DNA of 64,000 bases from Strix aluco (GCF_031877795.1 NC_133932.1:37711180-37775179), one strand, 5' to 3'. Positions 37,073 to 51,900 are shown, counted from the first letter of the stretch. The notes: generated by a model from the sequence alone, not told the origin. A program made the numbers and translations.

Positions 37073-40000
37073 CCAATGAAGGCTGAAGTATTGTGTCTAC
37101 AAAATGGCTTTGAAGAAAACATCTGATCCCTGCAGCCTTCCCTTTCCCATAGGTATGACAGTGGGTGGATAAAGCATTCAGGCTTCTGAGTTATTCGGTT
37201 ACACTCCGGATATGTGCTGTAGAAGTGCCAATGAAAGACTATACCAGCAGCTTTCCCCCCATGAGATATACAGCTCCTGAGTCTTTAGTACTAGAAACAT
37301 TGCTGTACCCTATTCAGAGAGTCCTATTGCTCAGTGTGAATCAGATTAAATGAAAAAATCAGAGACATCTGACCTTAATATTCTGCCATCTTTGAGGCGA
37401 CATCATGTCACTGTCAGAACCACAATAATATTTGACACTGCCACTGTTACTAAATGCTGAAGTTTTCAATTATTTTGATTAAAACTGCAAAAGTTGGAAA
37501 CTGTACTGTCAAGCATCATCTTGACACAGACATCAGCTGTGCATAACTTTATCTACATGGCAAGACCTGGTGAATTTAAAGTTGTGGTGAATTTTGCCAA
37601 GGTCTTAACTCTTGGCCTCTGTCATTTTTCTTCTCTGAGCAGACCACTTACTTTCTTTGTTACACACTTACCTGCCTGCTTCTCTTATCCTAAACCTTGA
37701 CTAAAGTCTTTGGGACTTCAGTGACTGTAAAAATAGGCAAGATTTTGTCCTGTCAGACCTGAGCACGTATTTTACGGGGATTATGCAGACTTTGGAGATG
37801 AATTTCTGTTATTGAACCATGCAAGAAACAAGCCAATATATTGATAAGTAAATGGGCAAAATTTGCTCTTTTCTCATGTGGTCCAGGCTAATGTTCTTGG
37901 CTTCCTTACTGAGCTCTAAAGACTGCTTCAGAGCTCACATGCTGGAAATGGTTTCATTCATGTGCTGGTAACATGCTATTTTCCTTCAGTCACTGTGTTT
38001 TTTGTTACTGTGTTTGGAAGTTGCCCCAGGAGCTGGGATATACCCTGGTTTCCATGGATCTTGAACTCTCTGATAAGTTCAAACATGTCAGCACCAGCTG
38101 ATGGCTCTGCTCATTCAGCTGCCTGGTCAGTTGAGCAATTGCTAATTTGCATGGCAAAATTTCAAGCCTCTTTCAGGCCCAGCACATATAACTAAAGAAT
38201 TGCTTCTTGGGAACACTCACTGAAGCACTAGACAAGTTGTTTTTATCCTGAGCTCATTATTGGCTATTTTCATCAAGCCTGCTGAGACCCAGTCCTTGTC
38301 CAGCCTCATTATGGCTGCTCCATTTCTCAGGCAATGCAGCATGAAGAAAACATGTCAACATGTGATAATCATGTGGCCAAAACTGCTTTATCTTCTTCAG
38401 ATAATGCAAGTGTTGGAAATGTTTCTGTTTGCCTCCCAGGGTAGAGAAGGGAAATGTGTAGCTTGCCAGGAGAACGGAAATTCTGAAAGTTGCTTTATTT
38501 TATAAGAAAAAAAAATAATCCTAATGTTTCCTTTCTGTTTCCAGCCTGTTGTGGCTGTAGATGGTGGTTTGGGCTGCTTCCAGGCAACAGAGGGAAGCTG
38601 CCAAGGTCACCCAAAGGGTGGGGATCTGCCCTGGTGTTGGGAAGACTCCTGAAGCTCTGCTTAGAAACTGAATCTCCACAAACCTCTGCTAGACCCTGAA
38701 TCTAGGAGAAAGAGGCTACCAACAGGTGGATGCCATGGGATGACCAGGCCTGATTAGTAGATGGTTTGCTGGCCTCAGAACCTCAGACTCAGGTAACTGT
38801 CATTTATCTAAGGGCAACTGATTGAACTGGCAGGAGACCAGGCTGTTTTTATACTGGATGTTACCGAAAATGAGAGACACTCATGAAAATTTTGGGTGCA
38901 CTGAGTGGTCTTTTCCAGTGAGAACCCTAATCATCAGGCTATGCTGAAACAAGTCCATTGATAATAATCATACTTAGTAGCAGTAGTCTTTTGAATAAAT
39001 ATATTCTTCATGACATTGTCAGCTTTGGCGTAAAGCTTTCTGCATGTTCCTGAGGAGGCAAACACTAACCATCTCCATATCTGCTCTGGGTGCCGTCTAT
39101 GGAAATGGATGTGGTTTTGCTGTGCTGTGTTAGGAGGGGACTGAGTACAGCTCCCAGCGACTTCCTGTGTGCAGGAGTGTCTGAAAAGTGGTTCACAGCT
39201 GTAAAGGGGGATCATGGGCTTGCTGTACTTTCAAAGTGTGCAGAGCACTTTCTAGCGCTCAGACTTCATCCAATTCTTTTTCTTTTCTTCTAGTCCTTGT
39301 CAGTGAAAATTACACCCTTCACCTTGACCTGAGCATTTGTCCCTAAAAGTGTCCAACTTTTATTCTTGTGCTGAATGGATTAAGAAGCTCAGCTGCTTGC
39401 TGCGAGGAGTGAAGAATAAAATACGAGGTTATAAAATTAACCAGGAGACATTGTCTCCTGAATAGGACAATATTTGCTAAAGGGTGAGCCATAAATAGTT
39501 AAGATCTGCCTATGCAACCATACACAGCTAGAACAAACACTTAAGAGTGATGTGACTGGAAGCGGATGATTGCTGTGGTTTCATGGTGCTATAGCATATT
39601 TCCCTGCTCCCTTCCACCAGGTGCAATGCAGTGGTAGTGAAAGGGTTGGGATGATAGCTTTCACGCTGATCTTGACATTCGCTGAGCAGATGATGAAGAG
39701 TGTGTGTGCGTATGGGTGCATGCGTGCACGTCTGCACACTGTATTCACAGATAAGCTACTCATGGCGCAGGTGACAGCTGGCTCTGTAATGCTAAATTGA
39801 CCAGAAATAACCTGCAATCCCACCTGTTTCCCACACACCAACTCCCTCTGCTTGGTCTGGCAAACCATGTTCAGCTATGCTGTACTCCTGCCCCAGGCCA
39901 GTGAAGAGCAGCCTAAATCTCAAACATACCCTGCATGTTGCAAGCCACCCATGGGAACAAATGCACAATTGGGTGGTCACATATACTTTTTTTTAGCTGC

Positions 40001-42103
40001 TAAATCCCAAGTCTTCCTCAAATGAAGTCTGCCCTGAAATTAGCTTCACCGTCTCTCTAGAGTTTTGTCTTGGCTCTCTTTGAAATGACGGGAAACTGCA
40101 GAGTTATTTTTAACAGCACCTCATCAATTCTGTGTTGCCTATTGCTTTGGTTCACAGCTCCTCCACCTGAGGTGATTCTGCTTATAAATACTGTAAAGGC
40201 TTCACCTTCAAGGATGACGATTTAATTAGAAGTGCAAAGAGCTATGGCCCAACATGTCAGAGACTAATGAATGAGCTTTTGTGGTTGGTAGAGAGCAGCT
40301 TGCCAAGGTATCCATTCATTTCTGTACATGTAAGATGAAATGCAACTGAAGCTGTCACCATTTTAAAAGGAAAACCTTATTAGAGTCCAGGCAAGGATAG
40401 CAGAATAAAATAAATGGCTTTTGGAGCTTCATCTGTTTGTGTGTAGGTTCAGGTGTGATTATGTAGTCTGCTATCAACTTTAATTAAGCTTTCCCTTTGC
40501 TCCTGACCTTGGGGCTTAAATATAATTTGTTCTATAGGAAAGACAGGTCGTACGAGCTCAGTGTTTTAAAGTTCAAATTGATTTCAAATTACATTTCCTT
40601 ATGGAAGCATATAATTTTACTATTACTAATGTTGGAGCAATTACACAGAGGTGAAGAAGCTGGTACAGATCAGAACCTTACAGCGCTCTAATGCTTTTCT
40701 TCACACACAAAAAAAAGTATCCCTGCCTTGTGCTTTTGGTATAATGTTGCTTAAATCCAACAGAGCCCCAGTGAGCTCCCACTTTTCTGCCAGTCTCTGG
40801 CTGCCCATACAGACAGGAGGTGACAGTCGGACATCAGTCACCAGCACACTGGTGTGCAAAGGCACAGATGGGCTCCAGCAGACCTGTCCCCACCTGGGAA
40901 CAGAGGTGAGGTCCTTAATGTTACCAGCCTATTTATCCTCTCTAGTGTAACAGGAGCTCTTTTCTCGGCATGGGAGCGATGTGAGCCCTCTGGGAGTGCT
41001 GGGTGCTGCAGCCCCTGGTAAGGCAGGCATGCTGGCTGCCATAGGCAGGGTGGCTGTTTGATTTCAAGCCTCTGGACTGAGCTTATGCATCAAAAGCCTC
41101 TGAAAAGTGATGGCAGGTCACGACGGGAAGAAAGGATGAGGCTTGCAAGGGGATGGGAAGAGAGAGGATTTTAAAGCTCTCCATGAACCTGGTGTGCTTT
41201 CTTTAGAGAAAAGCTGCAGGATCAACCATAGCTGGTGGAAGCTCTATCACAATACAGGTTTCAGTGCGTGCTTGGTATTTCTGAGCCCCCGGCTGCAATG
41301 TCGCCTGCCTTCCCCACGCCACCCAAGGCCTCCACTGCACTACAAATAGCACTGAAACCACTGCTTTCTCTATCAAACTGGAATCAGCTTAATTTTGTTA
41401 TCCCACCAGGACTGGAACTATTAAAGAAAGCACACTGGAAAAATTTAAGGTGCAAAGATGTAGCTTAACTGAACTTGGGCAATATTCTAAAATCATATTA
41501 CTGCATGTTACAGTTTTGATAGCAAGTTTCCTTAATGACAGCATTTCTCCAGGTTTTCCACCTTGTTTTCCCATTGTGTTGTGGATTTCTCAACTATCTC
41601 ACCATTATGTGATATCCTTGTATAAAACACCTATCTTACTGGCTTTCAATTAAATAAAAGAGTCCAAAAGTTTGAACTGTGGGGGAGCTTTTGTTGTGCT
41701 TTCTGTAAAACCAGTAATTTTGACAATTTATCTCAAAGCAAATTTTTTTGTTTCAGTACTCTGGGAAATTGGTTTTGGCATCGCTCTTCCAGGGGCAACA
41801 GTAGGGATCAGTTTCTTTCACACTCAGTCCCAGGGATTTTGAAGTCTTTTATATGTATATATTTCCTATTTAAAAAAAAAGTCACTGGCTAGAAATTCTG
41901 TGGGTGCATTTCTAGTCCAGCAGCATCAGAACAAACACCTGCATCAACCTTCCTTCTGACAAGCACATCGCAGAGAGATGAATCTTCATTTTATGCTCAA
42001 ACGATTGCTCCAACAGGCAGGAACGCTGCCACCTCTCACCGTGGCTGTGTCCAGCCAGCTCTGTGTGCAGAGTCATCCCTGCTACATCACATAGACACAC
42101 ACA
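37073..42103. other. Intergenic, no gene recognised
   Basis: About 5 kb of mixed-composition DNA with short open frames only. No repeat family, exon or RNA gene was recognised. Confidence 0.6.
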
Positions 42104-43645
42104 AGTCATGGGACCAGATGGGATACACCCGAGGGTGCTGAAGGAGCTGGCTGGGTGCTCGCCAAGCCGCTTTCCATCATTTACCAGCAGTCCTGGCTGA
42201 CCGGGGAGGTCCCGACAGATTGGAAATTGGCCAATGTGACGCCCATCTATAAGAAGGGTCGGAAGGATGATCCAGGAAATTACAGGCCTGTCAGCTTGAC
42301 TTCAGTACCCGGGAAGCTGATGGAGCAGTTCATCCAGAGTGCCATCACACAGCACATGCGGGACAACCAGATGATCAGGCCCAGTCAGCATGGGTTTATG
42401 AAAGGCAGGTCCTGCTTGACAAACCTGATCTCCTTCTACGACAGAGTGACCTGCTTATTGGATGAGGGAAAGGCTGTGGATGTAGTTTACCTTGACTTTA
42501 GCAAGGCCTTTGACATCGTTTCCCACAGCATTCTCCTGGCAAAACTGGCTGTTCAAGGCTTAGATGATTGCATGCTTTGCTGGGTAAAAAACTGGCTGGA
42601 TGGCCGGGCCCAGAGAGTTGTGGTGAACGGAGTTAAATCCAGTTGGAGGCCGGTCACGAGTGGTGTCCCACAGGGCTTGGTTTTGGGGCCACTCCTGTTT
42701 AACATCTTTATTGATGATCTAGACGAGGGCATCGAGTGCACCCTCAGTAAGTTTGCAGACGACACCAAGTTGGGTGGGAGTGTTGATCTGCTTGAGGGTA
42801 GGGAGGCTCTGCAGAGAGACCTGGACAGGCTGGAGCGATGGGCTAAGGCCAACTGTATGAGGTTCAATAAGCCCAAATGCCGGGTTCTGCACTTCAGCCA
42901 CGACAACCCCCAGCAGCGCTACAGGCTTGGGGAGGAGTGGCTGGAGAGCTGCCAGTCAGAGAGGGACCTGGGGGTGTTGATTGACAGCCAGCTGAACACG
43001 AGCCAGCAGTGTGACCAGGTGGCCAAGAAGGCCAATGGCATCCTGGCCTGTATCAGAAATAGTGTGGCCAGCAGGGACAGGGAAGTGATCTTACCCCTGT
43101 ACTCGGCACCGGTGAGGCCGCACCTCGATGACTGTGTTCAGTTTTGGGCCCCTCACTACAAAAAGGACATTGAATTACTCGAGCATGTCCAGAGAAGGGC
43201 AACAAAGCTGGTGAAGGGTCTGGAGCACATGTCGTACGAGGAGCGGCTGAGGGAACTGGGGTTGTTTAGCCTGGAGAAGAGGAGGCTGAGGGGAGACCTC
43301 ATTGCCCTCTACAGCTACCTGAAAGGAGGTTGCAGAGAGCTGGGGATGAGTCTCTTTAACCAAGTAATAAGCGATAGGACAAGAGGGAATGGCCTCAAGT
43401 TGCGCCAGGGAAGGTTTAGACTAGATGTCAGGAAGTATTTCTTTACAGAACGGGTTATTAGGCAGTGGAATGGATTGCCCAGGGAGGTGGTGGAGTCCCC
43501 ATCCCTGGAGGTGTTTAAGAGTAGGGTCGACATAGCGCTGAGAGATATGGTGTAGATGGGAACTGGCAGTGTTAGGTTAATGGTTGGACTAGATGATCTT
43601 CAAGGTCCTTTCCAACCTAGTTGATTCTGTGATTTTGTGATTCTG
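42104..43645 (+). mobile_element. CR1 LINE, 5'-truncated, relatively young copy
   Basis: About 1.54 kb starting at AGTCATGGGACCAGATGGGA (the conserved GPDGIHP codons of ORF2) and ending with a GATTCTGTGATTTTGTGATTCTG tail at 43645. The 3' UTR after the ORF2 stop is short (about 90 bp), as in CR1. The GGTTGGACTAGATGATCTTC block just before the tail recalls the CR1-J/E type, from memory and not checked. The endonuclease and the N-terminal part of the reverse transcriptase are missing. Confidence 0.95.
42155..43555 (+). pseudogene. CR1 ORF2 C-terminal part, uninterrupted 466-codon reverse-transcriptase frame
   Basis: CR1 ORF2 normally encodes an endonuclease and a reverse transcriptase that copy the element into nicked DNA. 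Here only the later part remains, open for 466 codons. Visible motifs are [12 protein letters not shown] (near residue 24), the first catalytic Asp in [10 protein letters not shown] (residues 111-120, Asp114), SGVPQG (169-174), the catalytic box FADD (200-203), and the C-terminal DRTRGNGLK and [10 protein letters not shown] blocks. The last codon is followed by TAG. The 5' limit is set by a one-base frame change near 42153: the preceding [15 protein letters not shown] codons are in a different frame. Without the N-terminal region it cannot move itself. It is listed as a pseudogene for that reason. Confidence 0.9.
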
Positions 43646-46600
43646 ACACTTGTCCCCTTGTCTACCATTGGGCCTGAAAATCAAGCACCTTCAGTGGGTT
43701 CCTGCAAAGGGGAAAATCATTCACCTCAGAAGGCTGAGGCACTTAAAGCAGGGCCGGGAAGAGGTTGCTGTGGGGTGGAGAGCTGGCATACCAAATGCTC
43801 CCATGCTGAAGACTTGCTGGGAAGTTCACAGGGCTCTTGTCAACCCTGAAAATAGTTAAACATCCTTTTTTTTTGTGTCAATTCTAGCACCTTCCTGCCC
43901 TGAAATCCTGAAACAAAGAAATGTAACATTCATTGTGAAAAAAGGAGGAATAGTTCAGAAAGTACAAAAAAACCCCAGGGATGTGCACTGTATGAGCCCC
44001 CAGCAGTGCTAGTGGTGTGCGCTGTGCTGGTGCACTTCCTGCAGAGGCATTTTCTTTCTGGGGAGGTGGGTAGGTTCCCCTTGGGAGGTTTGGGCAAGCC
44101 CAGAGAATATTAATGGTGGAAAGCACTCTCTTTTCCCTGCTGGAATGCTTCATAGTCGACCGTGAGAGCCCATTAAGCAACTGCTGTGACCTAAAATAAC
44201 CTAACACTAAAACTATGAACAGGCTGTCCAAACTGTATGTTTTTTTTTCTTTTCACTCTTCTCTTAAGAGAGAGCTCTCTTCTCTGTGAGAGCTTTTCAG
44301 CCTACTCAGGAAAATGGTGTGCTGGCAGAGTTTGCTTTTCCAGTTGCCCCCTTTATCCCACCTCTTTGCTGTTCATGTCTTCAGAAAAAAAAGACACCCC
44401 ACCCCACCCCAAAAAAACCACCCAAGCCTACCCAACCAAAAAAACCCTATTCATACATACCTGGATGTGCAGGCAAAGGATGTTGGGCATCAAAGTCTGA
44501 ATTTACTCCAAATTACTTAATGCAAGGAATCGGATAGAGACTTTTTGTTGTTTTCCTGCCTGCAAGCCAGGGATGGGTATCAAGCCTCCCCCAGCTGCCT
44601 GGGAAAGTGGGAAATCTGGTTGCACAAAACTCCTCTGGACTCTGTGTTTGTCCCAAAGAGTAGCCCAGGGTTGCTTTCTTTGTTTTTCAACTATGTTATT
44701 TGGTGTAATAGTACCTCACCTTGCTTATAGCTTATAACTCCTAACTCTTCTTAGCAACAGTAAAACTGCTATGGAGCTCACCTGGTTAAAAAAAATAATC
44801 TACCAAAAGAAAACTTTTAAACAGTCAAAATTTCTTTGGTTCTGAATAGGAAAAGCAAGCTCCAACCTAAAAACAAGGAGAGGGAAAAACTACCGAGTTT
44901 AATGTAATTGTGCTAATCAGACAATTTAAGTGAAACAGTAATGGAATAAAGGAGGATAAAAGGGTTCTTAGAAACGGCAGGAGTGAGGGAGTTGCTAACT
45001 CATTTGAGACAAAAAGGGAGAGTTAATTACTGTCTTTGAATCATTAAAGGGTTAGCTGAGGTTTGGGCATGGGGAAAAGTATAATACGAAAAAGAATGAG
45101 TCTCTCTAAGGAGGTATGAGTTTTAGTAGACAGAAGACAGGGAAGAACTTTAGCTCTTAAATGCATCTTTTGAAGAAAAGTCTCCTATCACCCTCAGGAC
45201 TAAGATGGAGTCACAGTTCTGTGCAAGATGTGCTTGCCTGATACCTAGATGTTCCACTACTTCGGGAAGTATCTTCTGAGATTGCATGCTGGTGCCAACT
45301 ATTTTTTTCGCTTACATGAATATTTTCCAAGAGGGTGTTTGTGCAATGGGGGAAGTAAATCACATGCTGGGATGCAGACTTACAGGATCCACAGATTTTG
45401 ATGGTTCTGTTACAGGGAAGTGTTTCAAATGATGCTGGTAGGGACACATCATCACGTTTTCTCTTATCTTGGTCCTACAAACCTGCAGGGACTTGACTGC
45501 TCCCAGCTGTATGGATCTGAGAAAAGAGGTTACTTCTACCTCCAAACCTTGTCTAGATGAGAGTGGGACAGACATTTCCTTAAAGCTTCTGTTACATGTT
45601 TAACTAGCTCTACAGGTCCAGTGCTGTTTGGAAAATTAAAAGCCAATAAAACTCCCAAGCCAAGGGGACCGTGCACATGTTTACAGTTATGCATGCTGAA
45701 GAGCTGGCTGGATCCAGGGCATGGAGCCAGGCACCCTGCAGGTCTGAGCCTCCGTGTGCTAAGCAACAGCCCAGTTCCACTCTGATTTTAACCAGCAGGA
45801 GCCTGGCCATGAATTTCTTTGAATTTGGGGCCCCCCAAAGGCATCTTCATTTCATAAGGAGGATGAATATTATCAGGCGTATTGAATACAGATGAGGATG
45901 AAGTCTCATTAAGTCAAGGACAGTTGGCACCGTGCAGATTGTCAGCCAAATGTAGATCTAGGGAGATATTGGAATATTTCACTATCAGCGGTCACCAGAA
46001 CCTTAAAACATGAATATTTCCTCCCTCCATCTCAGGCTCATTCTTGTCTGTCACTGAAGGTGAGTTTTGGTGGGAAGGGCTGCCATGGGACCTGCCATCC
46101 CTGTGCTTGAGGACAGCAAAGGGCCATCGGAACAAATGGATCGATCCTCGATTTTGCCCCAAAGCTTTTTGCCTTTTTTCAGAGGACAAGAAGGAGGCTT
46201 GAATGGAAAATGAAAGTGGCTTGAGACTTCAAAGTCCTGAATGCTACTGAGAAAATTAATTTTTATTTGTAAATACAGCACTAACACCCCATCCAGCTCA
46301 AACTGAGTACACTGCAAAGACTCTTGTGGGAATCAAAAAGAATGGGATTGCCCAAAAATGAAGTCTCCAATAAAAGTTTAGGTTTTTTGGATTTTTTCAA
46401 TGGGAAATAGTAAAAGAAATTTTTCTGCATGTTTAAGATAGGTTTGTATTAGTAAAATGTTTCTATATGGAAAAAAAATCAACAAAGCAAATGAATAATC
46501 TAATCTTTTTTCAGCACATAGTTCTTCATTCTATTTGCAAATAATGTGTAATTCTTAATTATTGATTTTTTTAAAAAATTTTTTACAGAAACAAAAAGTT

Positions 46601-47849
46601 GGGGTTTTTTTTTGTTTTTCTGATCTGGGTTTTTGTTTTGTTTTTTAATATTGCTTTATCACAATATTGGTCAAATAGGCAGATTAGGTAGGAAATGGTT
46701 CCTTATCTGAGTGACATCTCAGCACTTCTCTGTAGGTCTGTAAGAAGTACATACCTCAAGGATGTCTTCATTTGGTTTCTTCTGTGGGACTTTCCAGGAC
46801 TTTAGCACTTGGGCTTGACGAGCTAAGGATGAAAGTGCAACTTGATTCATTTCAAGACACTTAAGTACTTTGCTAACTTAGTGCTCTTATAACAACATAA
46901 TTACATTAATAATAGTAATGAAACAATTATACATAACTGCATTTTTCTATTTTAAAATAACTTGAATTGACCATGATGCACAAATGTTTGCATTTAGCAG
47001 TGCCCGCACTGTCACTAGTCAGGGAAAATTGCAGGAGTTTCTCAGCCTGCTCAAACTTACTGAATTTTATTGCTTTCAGACCCCAGTTAATATTTCCAGC
47101 CAGTGCTGAACAGCGTGTTTGTAATAGCACTAATCTGGGATGCTCTGCTCCATTTTCTCTTGATCAGGGCACACCAAGGCAGCCAGAACATACACAAGGA
47201 GACACTTAGTGAGGCAGCTCAAATGTTGTTGTGTTAAACCCACCAACTGTAATATTCAATCATTTATGCTTTGTATAAAACAAGCACTATTACTTCTCAT
47301 CTAATCAAAAGGTGCAATAAAGTAATATGAACTGACAGCTCCCCTGTAAAAAGGAGTTTTTCCTCTAAAGCCACATTGAACTTAGACCTGGAATAACTTT
47401 TTCCTCTCCTTTCTCCTATTATGGGAAAAGCTGTGTTGTTTTTTTTTTCCCAGTCCTTACATAAGTGACTAATTTCTGTGAGTGCTGCTCCCAAATGGAC
47501 TAAAGATCCCTTCCTAGGGAGTAAGTAAAGTAACATCAACACATTCCTTCTGATCCAAAAAATATTGAAGCTGGACAAAAGCCTCCCAGTGGCAGATGAA
47601 GTGAATGCAGAGAGTCCTGGGTGAGTGTGATTCAGAGCACCCAGGACTTGCACCGTTCTGGCTCTCTGCTGCATGGTAGCAAAAAACCTGTGGGTAAGTG
47701 AACACCATTTTTTTCCCCAAGTTATGACCCCCACTTTCCTCTTCTGCCCAAGGCACAAGAAGACATTATTCAGAGTATGGTACTGATATGGCTATTACAC
47801 TCAGGGAAAACCAAGTACAGCAGAAGGCAAGGGAAGCAGACATCACAAA
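43646..47849. other. Intergenic, no gene recognised
   Basis: DNA between the CR1 copy and the DSCAM 3' UTR. T-rich and A-rich low-complexity patches lie at about 44380-44450 and 46560-46650. No exon, RNA gene or repeat family was recognised. A longer DSCAM 3' UTR could reach into the right part: a further reverse-strand AATAAA lies near 46260-46266. Confidence 0.5.
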
Positions 47850-48460
47850 TAAAGGCAGAAGACCCTTTTATTTCGCATAGACAAAATGCAAAGAGTGTCT
47901 CATTAAATTAATATTAAAAAAAAGCCCAAATCAGTCCCCTCACTCCACTGACATCACTCATCCTAATTAACAACAAAAAAAGAACAATCAAGGACCCATT
48001 TTCTAATTTAAAAAAAAAGTGCAAACATGACAAAAGACTTTTTGTTTTTCCAAATCAATGTTCCTGTTGAATTCACAAATAGGGTGATTTTTTTTTTTTT
48101 GTGATTTTTTTTCCCTTTTAAATCTTGTCTGATGGAACTTCCAGTTAAAATGTTTTAGTTAAGTCTCCATGCACTTCGTAGAAAATCAGTAAAAACACAA
48201 ACGCTTGTGAAGATCAGAAAACTGGACTCTTTTACCCAAAAATTCAGATGTCCAGTCAGATGAAGCTCACACTCAGACAGAAAAAAAGCAAGAGAGTCTT
48301 TGCACTGTCTGCCGTTCATATTATTATTTTTTTTGTCAAATATTTTGGCAATCTTCTTCTTTAATTATAAATATTGGAATTCAATAAAAAAAAGGTAGCT
48401 TTCATTGGATTTTTTTTCAGTGTAAATATTTACAGCCACTGTCCAGCCATGCTCTTTTTG
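47850..48460 (-). other. DSCAM: DSCAM 3' UTR (approximate end)
   Basis: Sequence after the DSCAM stop on the - strand, AT-rich, with long homopolymer runs that read as A8 and A13 on the mRNA strand (48088-48112). The end is set from the AATAAA at 47867-47872 and could lie further left. Confidence 0.6.
47867..47872 (-). promoter_or_regulatory. DSCAM: Candidate DSCAM poly(A) signal
   Basis: TTTATT on the + strand reads AATAAA on the - strand, about 590 bases after the DSCAM stop. It is followed on that strand by CTGCC and a T/GT-rich TTTATTTGTGATGTCTGC stretch. This is a plausible 3' end, not proven. An ATTAAA at 48360-48365 is an alternative only about 100 bases after the stop. Confidence 0.5.
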
Positions 48461-48964
<504 letters not shown>

Positions 48965-51900
48965 CTATGATCTTACAGAATCAAGGGTCAACAAACTCCT
49001 TTTGGACAGATCCATAAGAATTCACTATTAATATTTGTTTTCATAACAGAATGACTATAATGACAAGTACAATGTGGTTTACATGCACTCACAGCATGAA
49101 GAAGATAAACTGAAAAGACCAGGAATTTTTTCTCAAAATCCTAAAAGAAATGATCCCGGTTTTCATTTGTCAAAGCTTGGAAAATGTGGAGGCTCAGTAG
49201 ATTTACTTTTCTTATTTTCCATTTTAAATGAGAACCTTCACAATTACAATTAATGACCACTAATCTGGAGTAGAATGACCAAATTATTTAAAATGGATGA
49301 ATGAGTGTCAAGGCTATAGTTTTAAAGAGATTTCAGAATAAAACAGAAAAGCTGTCCCAATACAAGAACATTTACCTGCCATCCATCATCACTGTGTTTA
49401 AACCACTAATGATTTTCTACCACTATGTCCATCAATATGCTGCTGTTTTGTGGCAACAAAATGCACTGGGGCTGGCACCCTAGCTCTTGCATCAACCTTC
49501 CCTTCTGTTCTGTATTGATAAGGAAACCTCTTAATCGTTATTTCTTTTGATTCCTGGGCATTTCTGTGTGAGCCTGGTGATGGCAGCCTGCTTAGTGCAG
49601 GGGAAATCTACTGAGTTTAAACAGGTGCCTCGGACCTGCTGTCTGGAATTAGGCAGGGGTGAGTGTTGCCTTCCACATATTGGTTACATGTATTAGACCT
49701 ACTGCAGAAATCAGATTGGCTTATTTATTCTAGCCCTGCCTGTTAGGCATTCATAAAGTTGTTTCAAGGAAATGAGAGGCAATCAGGCACATAATGACAT
49801 TCCCTTCTAAAAATATTTGATGGTGTAACCTCATGTATATATGAAAAAAAGCACTGCTACAGGTACATTCAAGAACAATATTTCCCCTTCTTTACAGACT
49901 TCTGCAGGTATATAGCTTCCTTTTTAAGGCTATCAAAACCATAGTCTCATCTACAGATGGGATGCATCCTGAATGTTTAAAGTAGAAGACTCTTGGCACG
50001 ACTACACCTCTGTCTACATGAGCTATTTACAGCACTAGAAATTAAGGCTGACCTGTGCCAGTGCCATAAACAGTAGACCAGGAAAGCACTTCTTCATAAT
50101 AAAGCAATGTATAACCATTTCAGGTTTTCTAACCATGCCAAAAACTGTCCAATGATCTAAAGTAAAACTGTTCCTTTGCTTTCTCAGATAAGTCAAGGCA
50201 CTGCAGATCTTACCTAAAAGACTAACAGCATCTGCTCTATCCATATTTCAGGTCACAGACAGAGAATTGCTGAGAAGTTACATTTGGACAGAATCACTGT
50301 TTATTCCTACAGAAATCCCCCAGGCACTGTCTGACTCCATATGTTTTATCCTAGCTACATCTCCAACACAGATGCATGGTACATGGTATTTAAACCCCAT
50401 GGAGTAAGATGCATGTATCTCAAGATTAGGCTGACATGCACCACAGCAACTTTTATGTAAGGTTGGAGAGAGAGGGGGAGGTTTGCACTTAAAATCATGC
50501 TGATTGCCACTTGAAAAATGAATTGTGGTAACATTAATTGGTTTTACTCAGTTACCTTATTTTCCTGCAGTGCCTTTCAGGACAAACACATTAAGCGCAT
50601 GAGACCTATTTCAGCTGAGACAGCAATGTACCTGCCGCTGGGGTAAAGTACGTCAGGATGCGGACACACAAACTGGCAGGTGCAGGCAGGCACCGACTCA
50701 CTCAACTACAGGCATCGAACTGAGCTGCCCGCGCGTGTGACCCTGCTGCCCAGCAGCTTCCCTGTCCCCTTGGCACCCAGACCCTGATCCCCTAGCCACC
50801 CATACGGCACCCCAGTTATTTTGCTTCTGGGTTCTCTTTTGGGTTGAGTCCTTCCAAAACGTGTTTGTGGGGGCAGTTTGCTCCAACGACCATTCCCCGT
50901 GGGCTGCAGGAAGGAGACAGCCTTCATGGGAAATGCCTGTATCACTTTCTCCCTGTGGCTGTATTGTTTGCAGCATCGTGGTATCCTAAATAAGGAGCCT
51001 TATCACTACCCACTCCTACCCAGTGGGGGAGAGAGACAAGAGTGTAGGAGCGAGTGATGCTGCCCCCACGTACCTGTCTCTGCCTGCTAACGAAGGCGGT
51101 GAGGGCCTTCGTTTGGATGCCTCAGGCGTGGGTTACCACTGTCAGGGCCCCAGCAAAGGCAGGCAGCAATGCACACCTCTGAGATGGCAATAGTAGGTGT
51201 GAAAACTTTGTGACTAACTATAGTACCAAGGTAATACCTTCCCTCTTGTCAGGGATATTTAGAGACTGCCAGGCTCAGAAAGCGGGGTTTCTCTCGCACT
51301 CCCACAGTTGCCCCCCATGAGCAATAGGGGTCCCTCAGCCCCAGCAGAAGAGGACCAATTTCCTGCGTGGAACCCCCATCTCTACTTCCTGCAACAACAG
51401 GCCTCTTCCCGAAGATGTCTGTCACCCTAACACCGGCTGTGACGGGCTGCTGCTTTATTAAGACCAGCCAGGTCATTTCACACACATTCCCTCTTACTAC
51501 CGCATTTCTGTTTTACGGTTGACTTTCCAGGAAGGAGCCAGCGTGTAGCAGAAGCTGGAGCACAGCTCATTGGCAGTCCCCCACGGTCGCCTCAGAGAGC
51601 CGTTTCTGCATCTTAACACATCACTACTTCTTGAGGGTGACAGATACGCACGGACTATAAAAAAGATGAGTGTTGAACCTTACAGAGATGAAGGCTGGTT
51701 TTCAAGCTGCTGTCTAGACATTTCTCACATGTACTTAAGAGCTTCAGGCTATGTAAAAAAGACCTTTTTTCCCCTCCTAAATCTACATAAGAACACATAG
51801 TGAATATCTGTGTAAACAATATGCAGTCATTTTACTGTAATCTTCTAAATGTCTGGGGGTGAAGTTCCAACAGGATTGCAGTAATGAGAAACCAGAGAGT

